Shown: positions 30,301 to 42,300 of the stretch, piece by piece
Layout of the letters: each line of letters starts with the position of its first letter
How positions within the stretch are numbered: the first letter of the stretch is position 1
Assembly: GCF_037975245.1 (NCBI RefSeq)
Contig: NC_092577.1
Span: forward strand, 2,122,001-2,186,000
Direction: 5' to 3'
DNA from: Apostichopus japonicus
Taxonomy: Eukaryota; Echinodermata; Holothuroidea; Aspidochirotida; Stichopodidae
DNA: 64,000 nucleotides
Notes under the pieces: model-generated
The model's input: the letters and a program-made list of their open reading frames with translations, nothing else
What the model was told of the DNA's origin: nothing
Databases searched by the model: none
Translations under genes and position numbers: made by a program

Positions 30301-33300
30301 TAGAGAAATGGTGGATATCACCCCTCCCGGAAACTTCTCCTTTGCTTCAATAACAGTCAAGTTTGGTGGTGAGGCAGGATTTACAAAAATCAGTGATGAC
30401 ATGAGCCTTGAGTCTAGTGAATTCCGAGTAAAATACGGTGGCCAGTTGTTTATGAATCATGCAGAGATTTTCTCTACCTATGCTTGGATTGAGAGCCAGG
30501 GAATATTTCATTTTGATGGAAAGGGATTCGAAGCAGAGACCGGACCTGGTGCTGGTGTTACAAAGAATGGCCAAGGATATGGTGCTGCCCACGGTGGACA
30601 AGGAGGAGGCTATGATATCACACATATAAGGGAACCTTATGGCTCTGTCTTTGATGCCTTGACCCTTGGAAGTGGCGGAGGCAATGGAGGAGGCACTGGT
30701 GGCAGTGGTGGTGGAAAGTTACATTGGCACATTAGCCATTACATGGAAATGAATGGTTTGCTATCACTCAAAGGAATAGATGGAGAAGGTTGGAATGCCG
30801 GAGGAGGGAGTGGAGGATCAGTCCTCATTGAGGCAACCAACATGACTGGACATGGAGAAATCAATGTGAAGGGTGGGGATGCCGCAGGCTCTGGTGGCGG
30901 TGGCTCTGGAGGTAGAATCGCCGTTCATTGTCGATGGAGGTACACTTATGGAGGCGTCTTCATAGACCGTGGTGGAGGTGGATCTCACGAGACCATGGTA
31001 GCATATGGTGCAGCTGCTGGTACTGCGTACGTTGAGGAGAACCTCCGTCCTCTGCCATACAGAAAGAGCAAGTATTTGAAAGAGACTAACACGACACTGC
31101 TAGAGGTTGACCACAAATATGTTCACATTGACAATGAAGGTATGTACGTACCCGTAGCGACAGTCTTCATGCACAACGATGCCATTGCATATGAGATAGA
31201 CGAACTAGAGTTGACTGGAGCATCGAGACTCATCATCTATCATCCGAACGTATCACTGGTGAATCTGACCGTTCATAGATTTATTGGAGACAAAACTGGA
31301 CAAATTCACATTAGATACAACCAAGAGGTGTATGTTGAAGTTGTAGAGTCAGAGTCCAATCATACTGAAGCTCCATGCAGCTTCTTGATAGATGATGGAT
31401 CAGAGATTTTCTTTCCTTCAGAGGTCCATCTACACGGCACTAGGACGGAGATGCATGGCCGTGTCACGGGTGTTCACAAGATGTTCATTGAGGACCAGGC
31501 CGATGTGATTTGGACGTCGACTGCTCAGACAGCTATTAAAGAAAATGGGGAGTATATACATCTCTCAGAAGATGGGAATTTCTCTGTCCCAGAACTGACC
31601 ATCAAGCGAGGAGGTCAGCTGTCATTCCTCCGTGTGAGCAACCAGATTGTAGTTCATGTCGCAGACTTTGAGGTGAAATATCTGGGTCTTGTTTTGATGA
31701 ATGATGGTCTGATAGATTCAGGTCATGCCGACCTAGAGAGCGAAGGAACAATTATGCTGGATGGGAAAGGCCTTAGCAGTGGGTTAGGACCTGGTGCAGG
31801 GATTTCAGAAAGTGGTAAGGGCTCTGGTGCTAGTCATGGTGGAAAGGGTGGCGCATCCAGTAGTTACAACCAAGGATCACCATATGGATCAGTTTATACC
31901 CCCACCCATCCGGGAAGCGGAGGGGGTCGGAGTTCGCAAGGTAGTGGTGGCAGTGGAGGGGGTTACCTTCATTGGAAGGTAGGGAAACAGATCCATCTTA
32001 ATGGGGTTTTGTCTGCCGATGGGAACTCAGCATCATACTCTGATGCTGGTGGAGGCAGTGGTGGAAGTATCCTTTTAGAAGCTACAAACTTCACTGGTCA
32101 TGGCGACATTCAGGTTAATGGCGGTAATGGGTTAGGACGTGGTTCTGGAGGCTCCGGAGGTCGCATTGGGATACACATTGACCATCAAAACGATTTCGGC
32201 GGCCGTTACTCATCAGTTGGTGGTCTGGCAGGGTCTTCTCATTCTAACTCATTTTATGGACATGGTGCTGCAGGGACGGTATACAAGTTTGAATCCCGAA
32301 GAGGACCTCAGTACAGAGACCTGAAGTACAATGATCCTGCTAGAAATCTCACCACCATCAAACCCGAGCATTCCAAACTAAAGGTGGACAATGGACCAAT
32401 AGATGTTGACCATCCAGTGATGGTAATGGAGGAAAACATTGTGTTTTATGAATTTGATGAGGTACAAGTGGAAGGCTACTCTTACGTCCATTTCTATCAC
32501 CCAGCGGATGCCCATAATGTCACTGTCGTTATTCATGAACTAACTGGTAACAAGAAAGGTCTGATACGAGTCCTAAACAGACAGAGACTGTTTGTCAACG
32601 TCGTCGAATCAACCCATACGTATCTCGATGCCCCCTGTGGGTTCCATGTTGACTGGGGAGGCGAACTTGTTCTACCAACAACTGTGATCATGCTAGTCGA
32701 GGTTTTCATCATGGAAGGGAGACTAACTGGAGTAGAAGAACTGATTATAGAACGAAATGGGGAAGTACAATTTATCGGCAAGGCATTTACCGACACCTTG
32801 GAAGAAATGCTTTGGCACGAGGATGTACCCTATGACAGTGGCAGAGCAGGTTGGGTTGAGATCCCTAAAATTATCGTTAACAATAGAGGTGAACTGGCAT
32901 TGAAATTGACATCACAGACGAAACATAAACTGGATGCTGGAGAACTAGTTGTTCGTAAAGGAGGATTGATTAACGTGGACATCCCAACTTGTTACATAAA
33001 CACAGGGGACTTCACCATCGAACGTGGCGGAAAGGTGACAGCAGCTGGTATGGGGTACTCCAAGAACCAGGGTCCAGGTAGAGGGCGTGGTATCAGTGGT
33101 GCTGGGCATGGTTCAGTTGGTAAGTGTGTTGTCTTACTTTGTTTCTGGGAAGGAGTGTTGACTCATTATAAATGGTTAACATAAAACATTTGTGTACAAG
33201 AAACTAGGAGTTTTCATTGGGCTATTAAAGTTATCTCATAGTAATATTGTAACTAGTAATGGCTGTGGTACAAATGTTAATCTAATAAATATAAATATAA

Positions 33301-36300
33301 TTAGCAAAACTGGTAAGAAAGTGAAATCGATTTTGGAAGACGGAGCTGTCATTGAAAAGTCATCTGTAGGTTGTTGAACATGTTGCCATGTTGTAAAACC
33401 TAATTTTTCTCCCGTGTGATTTTTGATGTACAGGCGAGAAAAATTCAAATTTTAACCTCATCATCTGCAGGTCTGAAGAAAATTATTACAGAATCTTTTG
33501 ATGTGGTATCTTCTTTGTCTTTTCAAGTGGTTAAGGCAGTGGACTTGTGATCTAAGGATTACAGGTTCGAGCCCTGGCCAGATCATTGCATTGTGTCTTT
33601 GGGCAAGGCACTTTATCTCCATTGCCTCTCTTCACCCAGGTGTACAAATGGGGACTTGCGAGGTGACTTGTAAATATAGTTGCGTGCGCCGGTTTGTGGC
33701 TGCACCCTATGGGAAGTCCCCCAGGGGACACGTGGCTGTGGTGCACTATGCTGCCCCAGGAGAGATTGTTTGAATTGTGCACACTTTGGTGTGTAGGTGT
33801 GACAAGTTACCAATGACCATGGTTAAGTACAGCTTGGCGAGACTTTATTGTAAATTGCGCTATATAAGAACTGTTAATTATGATGGTTATTATTTTATAA
33901 TGCAGGAGGAGGCACCTCACATGAAGCAGGAGACTATTACGGACACCTGCTGACTCCATCGTTACCCGGAAGTGGAGGTGGAGGCAGCTATGGTGGAGCT
34001 GGTGGGGGATATCTCCATATCTTGGTTGGCAAGGTAATGGTTGCTTCTTCTGTGAAGTGGTCAGATTTGTATTTACCTAATCAGCTAGCAAATTGAATAT
34101 GGACTGGTTTCTGTTGTGCAGACTTATTTTACTAGTTCAAGAGGATGCTTTAGAATATCAAAGGAGAAACATTAAATACATTATGTATAAAATCTACATG
34201 GTATCAGCAGTTGGAAACATTAGTGGGCATTTATGTGATTCTTTAAATTAGGCGATATAATTACCTGTAGATATCCCAGGTTTTTCAGTCGATGATCCAA
34301 GGGTTTTTCGTACCCAAACACATGGAGTATCAAATTATTGGGCATTTGAGTTGCAATATAGCTCCCATGTGCTGTTGTGTCGTGATCATGTAAGACTATG
34401 TTGTGCTTTCATGTTTGCCTCAATCTCTTCTAAATATTAAACTGCAAACTTATCTTAAGAGTATTAAGAGTATTAACTGTTCTTGAATATTAAGATGGCT
34501 ACCTGTCTCCCTACATCTGCTGCACTCTGCTGATTATTAAACTGCCTGTAGCACCTGTAGCTAACCTGATGAACCTTTCAGTGTTATATAAATAGCAAGA
34601 ATGTTTCTGTGATGTCATACTTCTCTCTAACTGATCTTCTTAATGTTATGTAGAGTGCTTTATCCTCTGCTAAAAATTACTTCTACCACAAACAATGGCC
34701 TTTCACTTATGATTAATGACATCAATGCTAGAGTCTATCAAACAGAGTTATGTACTTTACCTTGTACTGGATGTGATTGCAGTAACAATATCTTCAATAT
34801 TTTATAAATGACCTCAAGGCTAGAGCCTAGATCATTAATTGTCATCATTTCATCATTTTTCTGTCCTGTGCTGACCAGACCCTAACTTGCGATGGCGTTA
34901 TCTCGGTCCACGGTTCGGACGCTGGTTCGTCTTTTCCAGGAGCAGGCGGAGGAAGTGGGGGCAGTGTTCAGATTCACACTTCTCATCACAGAGGTCGTGG
35001 TCAGATCCATGCTCATGGTGGAGATTGCAGCTGTGAGTTCTATCATCCTGATATATTGTTGTTGTTTTTTTTTTTCTTTTATTAATATTAATAAAAAAAA
35101 TTAAAGAAGGTATGATATTTACATCTATTATTGATATTCATCAAAGGCACACTGAGTATATTTTACAAATATAGCAGTAATGCTTACATAGGACACCAAA
35201 AATGGCTACTAGTGTCCTGCAAGAATGATATAGTATTTAAAGGCAAAAAGTGGATTGTTGATTTCCCACCTTTTTATTCGTCCACCTCTCCCCCCCTCAG
35301 CCCCCCCCCAGCCCCCCTCTCTGTCTCTCACTCTCTCTGTCTTGAGTTACTGTATCTACTTTTTTTATTGTGAAGTATCTTAACTTGAAGGTTGTGAAGA
35401 ATAATAACTACAAATGGAAAACAATATATAATTGATTTTAGAACAGAAACAAACTAACAATCATTTTGGGGGGTTTCATAATAAACTGGGCTTGTGGGAA
35501 AATAAGATTAAGTCATTATTTTGCTCTCCTTTCAGTCAAAATGTAATAAATGAACTTTCCTTTCCAACATCAACCAATCTGACAATTTTGTTCTCTTTTT
35601 TCTTCAACACTTTGGTTGTTTATTGTAGTTTTGAACCTTCTCAAGAATAATCACCATAAACTCTGTAAACTCTGACAGTAAATTTGAAAGCATAGTATTT
35701 AATGACATATCAAGTTTTGACCTCTTGACTGAAAGTTTGTTATTTCTAAGTTAGGGTCATCAAAGGCAGTTGGTTTGCCATTTGCAACACTGTAATGCTA
35801 TTGTTTATAAATCGAGAGCATGTTTCCGGCATGTTTTTAGTATATCTTCTATAAAATGTAAGTATGTTTTGTTTTGGAGTTCTTCACATCCGTTTGAATG
35901 GAGTGCAACGTAATGTTATTTATAATGTAAATGCACTAAATAGGAAATTATTGCATTATTTTGTTTTGTTTTTAATGCTCTCTTTTATTTCCCATTTCAG
36001 TTTATAATGTTGATTCGCCTGGTGGAGGCAGTGGTGGTCGTATAGCCATTTATCAACGCGAGGCAAGACATTTCCTTGGAGATGTGACGGCTTTTGGTGG
36101 ATACTGTCAAAATGGAAATTATGGCGGCCCTGGTTCCATTGTCACTTCTGTTATAACAGGCCAAGAGGAACAGAGGTTCTTAGTAATTGATAATCAGAAC
36201 AGAAATAATGGAGAAAACTGCTTCCACCCAGTTGAGCTTACAACAAGTGAAGATTACCAACTTGAAGATGTTTACCTCGAAAGAGGAGCTTGTCTCTCAA

Positions 36301-39300
36301 TAGTATCTGTGAGTATGCAATTCAAATATTGATGATCTGTTTCTCACTTTGAGCCAGTTCGGATAATTTTTTTCTAATGCTCTTACGACTCTATAATGTC
36401 CTACCACACCATACTTGTATGAACAGTATGAAGCGTATCTCACCTTTCCCTGATAAAAATACAATTTTAATACTTCACATACTCTCAGTATGTATGTTCT
36501 AAAGTGGAACATGAAAGTACAGTATTAAAAAAAAAATTGCCCAACTGAGTGGCTCACCTTCATAAAACTATATAGTATTGTACAATAGAATGCAAATGAA
36601 CAGTATTGTGCAATAGATTGCAAACATACAGTATTGTACAATAGATTACAAACATACAGTATTGTGCAATAGATTGCAAACATACAGTATTGTGCAATAG
36701 AGTGCAAACATACAGTATTGTACAATAGAATGCAAACATACAGTATTGTACAATAGATTGCAAACACACAGTATTGTACAATAGATTGCAAACATGCAGT
36801 ATTGTACAATAGATTGCAAACATCAGTATTATACAATAGATTGCAAACATCAGTATTATACAATAGATTGCAAACATACAGTATTGTACAATAGATTGCA
36901 AACACACAGTATTGTACAATAGATTGCAAACATGCAGTATTGTACAATAGATTGCAAACATCAGTATTATACAATAGATTGCAAACATCAGTATTATACA
37001 ATAGATTGCAAACATACAGTATTGTACAATAGATTGCAAACATACAGTATTGTACAATAGATTGCAAACATGCAGTATTTGTACAATAGATTGCAAACAT
37101 GCAGTATTGTACAATAGATTGCAAACATGCAGTATTGTACAATAGATTGCAAACATGCAGTATTGTACAATAGATTGCAAACATGCAGTATTGTACAATA
37201 GATTGCAAACATGCAGTATTGTACAATAGATTGCAAACATGCAGTATTGTACAATAGATTGCAAACATGCAGTATTGTACAATAGATTGCAAACATGCAG
37301 TATTGTACAATAGATTGCAAACATCAGTATTATACAATAGATTGCAAACATACAGTATTGTACAATAGATTGCAAACATGCAGTATTGTACAATAGATTG
37401 CAAACATGCAGTATTGTACAATAGATTGCAAACATGCAGTATTGTACAATAGATTGCAAACATGCAGTATTGTACAATAGATTGCAAACATCAGTATTAT
37501 ACAATAGATTGCAAACATACAGTATTGTACAATAGATTGCAAACATGCAGTATTGTACAATAGATTGCAAACATGCAGTATTGTACAATAGATTGCAAAC
37601 ATGCAGTATTGTACAATAGATTGCAAACATCAGTATTATACAATAGATTGCAAACATACAGTATTGTACAATAGATTGCAAACACACAGTATTGTACAAT
37701 AGATTGCAAACATGCAGTATTGTACAATAGATTGCAAACATGCAGTATTGTACAATAGATTGCAAACATGCAGTATTGTACAATAGATTGCAAACATCAG
37801 TATTATACAATAGATTGCAAACATACAGTATTGTACAATAGATTGCAAACACACAGTATTGTACAATAGATTGCAAACATAAAGTATTGTACAAATGATT
37901 GCAAACATTCCACATATAATAACAAAAAATTCAGAAAGAACCAAATAGTTTCTTCTCCTTTCTCAAAATTTGGAATAAATGAATGGCTCAAAGGGAACAG
38001 GACAAGTTATCCATCATGGGCATTCCTCTTTATAGATACAGTTGGACATATTAGGATTATACCGAACAGATTCTTAAATAGGCTGGCTGTTGTGTTTGTT
38101 AGTTGAATAGATTAATGAGTAACAATGAATTGGAAAATGGCTTCATTTTGTCATGTGCTTTGGAATGTTGAGGGTTGCATCTCTGAAGCTCTATCTTATC
38201 TGGTAGTGATTACATACTTTTAATGGATTCTTCCTTTCTTTTCTTTTTTTTTTCTTTTTCTTTTACAGGCTGGCAATTCTAGGCAAGTCAACATTGGCCA
38301 TCAGAGTGGAGATGGTACTGGTCAATTAGTCATTAGCAATCGTGCAAATGTGTTTATTGGAAGCAAGGACAAGCGGACTAGGTTAGCCTCCCGTCTAGAT
38401 GTTGGCATTGACGCTAAATGTCAGGTCGCACCTCTTGTATTACTGACAAGGACAACATGGCTGCATGGAGCATTCTTTGGTAGTGACAAGTTTGTAGTTG
38501 ATGCAAATCTCTACCTATATGAGTCAGGATACTCCAACTGCCTCAATTGTTCAGCTGACAGCTCTGATAGGGGTGAATTTTGGTTTGGATCACTTAATAT
38601 GCGCAAACAGGGGAGAGTGACTATCGTCGGATCTAACACGTTAACACCCACCATCCATATTATCCTCTCAAGGGAACTAGAGATGGACCCTGGCTCTAAT
38701 TTCATCATGCATGGTGGTTTCCACCTGACGGCTAGGATTGTAAATATCAAGAAAAATGTCCGCATTTCAGCTACTGGCTTGGGGTATGGTCCAGATGCTG
38801 GTCCAGGCAGAGGTAGAAAGAAGAGTGCAGGAGGCAGCTATGGAGGCATGGGTTGGGGTAACGACTTTGACGACAGACCTGTCTACGGTCAGAGATGCAT
38901 GCCCACCATGGTTGGAAGTGGAGGGGCAGGTTGTCGGAGACAGAGGGAAGGGGGTACCGGAGGGGGTGCAGTTAAGTTTGTTGCCGAAAATTTGTTGATA
39001 ATGGAGGGGTCTGTGGATGTTGATGGTGTTGAAGGAGATGAAGGTGCAGGAGGAGGGTCAGGGGGTGCTATTTGGCTTGATGGGGGAACCATGGAGGGTA
39101 GAGGGTCATTATTTGCCAGAGGAGGAGATTCAGAAAATCACCTTTTCTGTCAACCAGACATTGCGTGGATTCCTCTGATGAACGTTTATGCAACCACAGG
39201 GAAGGGTGTTGAGTTTTATCTGGACGGTGTTTTGCTGATTCCTGAAGGAAGTGATAGCAACGGTTTGTTCACTGATTATATTGGCCCTGGCGGAATCAAC

Positions 39301-42300
39301 ATACAGATTGACATTGATAGCAACAGAACACTACCTAGCAATGATGACATCCCAATCTATGCCAATGATACAGGCCCTTTAAAAGTTGTCCTTAACGTAA
39401 AGTCTGAAAGAAACATTACAGACCTACTTGACATTCCAGACCATTTGGACCTTCTCGACCGTCTAAATCTTCTCTACCGACTAAACCTTTTAAATCTTCC
39501 TGACACTCCAGACCATCTGAATTTTCTCATCCTTTTATACCGTCTGGACCTTCTAGATCTCCCTGAAATTCCGGACAGACCAAACCTTCTAGACTTTCTA
39601 ACACATCTACATCAACTAGACCTTCTAGATCTTCCTGACGTTTTGGAACTTCCTTACATTCCAGACCTGCCTGACATTCCAGGCCTTCTAGACCTTCTAA
39701 CACTTTTCTACCGTCTAGATCTGCTAGACCTGCCTGCCAATCCAGATCATCCAGACAATCAAAACCTTCCCAAAGATCCTGATCTTCTAGACCTTTTTAA
39801 CCTTCTAGACCGTCTCAATGTTCTAAAACTTACTGGCATCCGAGACCTCCCTGGCATTTCACAAAGTCCTGACCTTCTAGAGCTTCTAAATCTTTTAGAC
39901 CTTCTAGGCCTTCTAGATCTTCCTGACATTCCGGAAGTTCCAGACCTTCCAACTTTTCCAGAGGATCCCGGTCTATTAGACCTTCTAAACTTTCTAAACC
40001 ATTTAGGCCTTCTAGATCTACCTGATATTCCCAACTTTCCAGAGGATCCAGTCCTTCCAGAGGATCCAGGACTGATAGACCTTCTAAATTTTCTCAACGG
40101 TTTAGGACTTCTAGACCTTCCTGAAATTCCAGACCTCCCTGACATTCCAGACAATCCAGGACTTATAGACCTTCTAAACCTTTTGGACCAGCTAGGCATA
40201 ATTGACCTTCCAGACAGTCCAGGTGTTCCTGATATTCCAGATAATCCAGGCCTTCAAGACATTCTGAACCTTTTAGACCAACTAGGCCTCATTGACCTTC
40301 CTGATATTCCGGACAATCCAGATCTTCCTGACATTCCAGATCTTCCTAATATTCCAGATTTTCCAGATAATCTAGGTCTTCTAGATCTTCTTAACCTTTT
40401 GGATCAACTAGGCATCATAGATATTCCTGACATTCCAAAAGATCCAGGGTTTCTAGACATTCTAAAACTTCTCAACCAACTAGGTCTCATAGATCTTCCT
40501 GACATTCCAGACAACCCAGACCTTCCTGACATTCCAGATCTTCCTGTCATTCCAACAGATCCAGGACTTTTAGACCTTCTAAACCTTCTAGATTACCTAG
40601 GCCTGATAGACCTTCCTGACTTTCCAGACCCCATAGACCCTCCTAACATACCAGATGAGCCAGGCCTCCTGGACCTAGTAAGACTTCTAGACCGACTAGG
40701 CCTAATAGACCTTCCTGAGATTCCAGCCAATCCAGGTGTTCCTGGCATTCCAGATGATCCTGGTCTAATGGACATTCTAAACCTTCTAGACAAAATAGGA
40801 CTCATAAACCTTCCTGACATTCCAGCTATTCCAGACCTTCCGGAAATTCCAGATGATCCAAGCCTTCTACAACAAGTGGTTTACCTGCTTGACCTTCTAG
40901 ACCAACTAGGGGTGATTGACATTCCTGACATCCCGGACGATCTGGACCTTCCTGAGATGCCCGATAATCCAAACCTTCTAGACATTTTAACATACCTTCT
41001 AGACATTCTCGACCAACTAGGCGTTATAGATATTCCTGACATCCCAGATAATCCGGACCTTCCTGAGATGCCAGATGATCCTGGCATCTTTGAAGTCTTG
41101 ATCTACCTTTTAAACCTGCTAGACCAACTAGGCCTCATAGACATTCCCGACATTCCAGATATTCCTGACATGCCAGACATTCCAGATGATCCTGGCTTTG
41201 TAGATTTTCTAAAACTTCTAGAGTTTCTTGGCCTAATAAACCTTCCAGACCTCCCAAACTTTCCTGGTATTCCAAATATTCCTGGTATTCCACACATTCC
41301 TGGCTTTCCAAATATTCCAGACCTTCCAAATATTCCAGATATTCCAGACATTCCTTCCATTCCAGGGGTTCCTAGTGTTGTTCCAGGTGTTGACTGCGAT
41401 TACCACAAAGGTGGTGGTGGAGGTGGGGGAAGAGTAAGGTTGTTTTCACTAAATCCTAGTGCCATTCTTTCACAAAATATCGACGTAAGTGGTGGCAAGG
41501 CAGACTATGGATCAGTATATAAAAATATTGTTCCATTTGTGTTCGATGGTATACCTGGAAGAATATGCCAGTCAGGAGTGATGTGCAGTGGGCATGGGTC
41601 TTGGTCTCCAGTTAGTCAGCTTTGTACTTGTGATAACAATTATGTTGGTTTCAATTGCCAGACACATTGCGATGGGGTGGAGCAGTGTAATGGAAAGGGA
41701 GTTTGCGATACAAATGGCGGTTGTCTTTGTAACAATGGATACGTTGGATATAGATGTGAGCATCAGTGCACCAGAGAGAATACTTGCAGTGGCCATGGTG
41801 ATTGCTCTCATTCTGGTAACTGCGTCTGTGATCCTTGTTACCATGGCCCAACATGTGCTGATCATTGCAGTGGTCATGGTCTGTGTCACCGTGGGAACTG
41901 TCAATGCGATCCATGCTTTACCGGGATCTACTGTCAATCAGAATGCAGTAGTCACGGCAGTTGCCAGTCGAGTGAATGTGATTGTGATACCTTATGGAGT
42001 GGAGAATATTGTGAGGTGCAGTCTTGTCCAGGGTTTGATGATGACTGCTCTGGTAATGGTGTCTGCAACGCTGCTCTTGGTCTCTGTTACTGTGATCCAG
42101 CGTTTACGGGTGACGATTGTTCCATCCCAGACTGTCCTGGGACCCCTGACTGTGATGGAAGGGGGACATGCAGTGGAACATACGACCCACCTAGGTGTAT
42201 CAATTGTGATGCAGGATGGATGGGAACTGGCTGTGAGTTGGAATGTTTACATGGTACACCAGAAGAGAGTGATGGGAAGTTCACATGTACTTGCGACCCT

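Noticed and set aside
33525-33600. Possible tRNA gene
   Set aside because: A and B boxes are present but acceptor and T stems do not pair, and the sequence continues into a SINE body and tail.
36560-37915. Minus-strand open frames of up to 451 codons rich in Cys, Leu and Tyr
   Set aside because: They are the 28-bp minisatellite read in three frames. All frames are open with the same text, and no splice, start or domain evidence exists.
39759-41360. Minus-strand Ser/Arg/Gly-rich open frames (up to 146 codons)
   Set aside because: Shadow of the Leu/Pro/Asp coding repeat on the plus strand. The sense frame is continuous with glycine and EGF modules on both sides.
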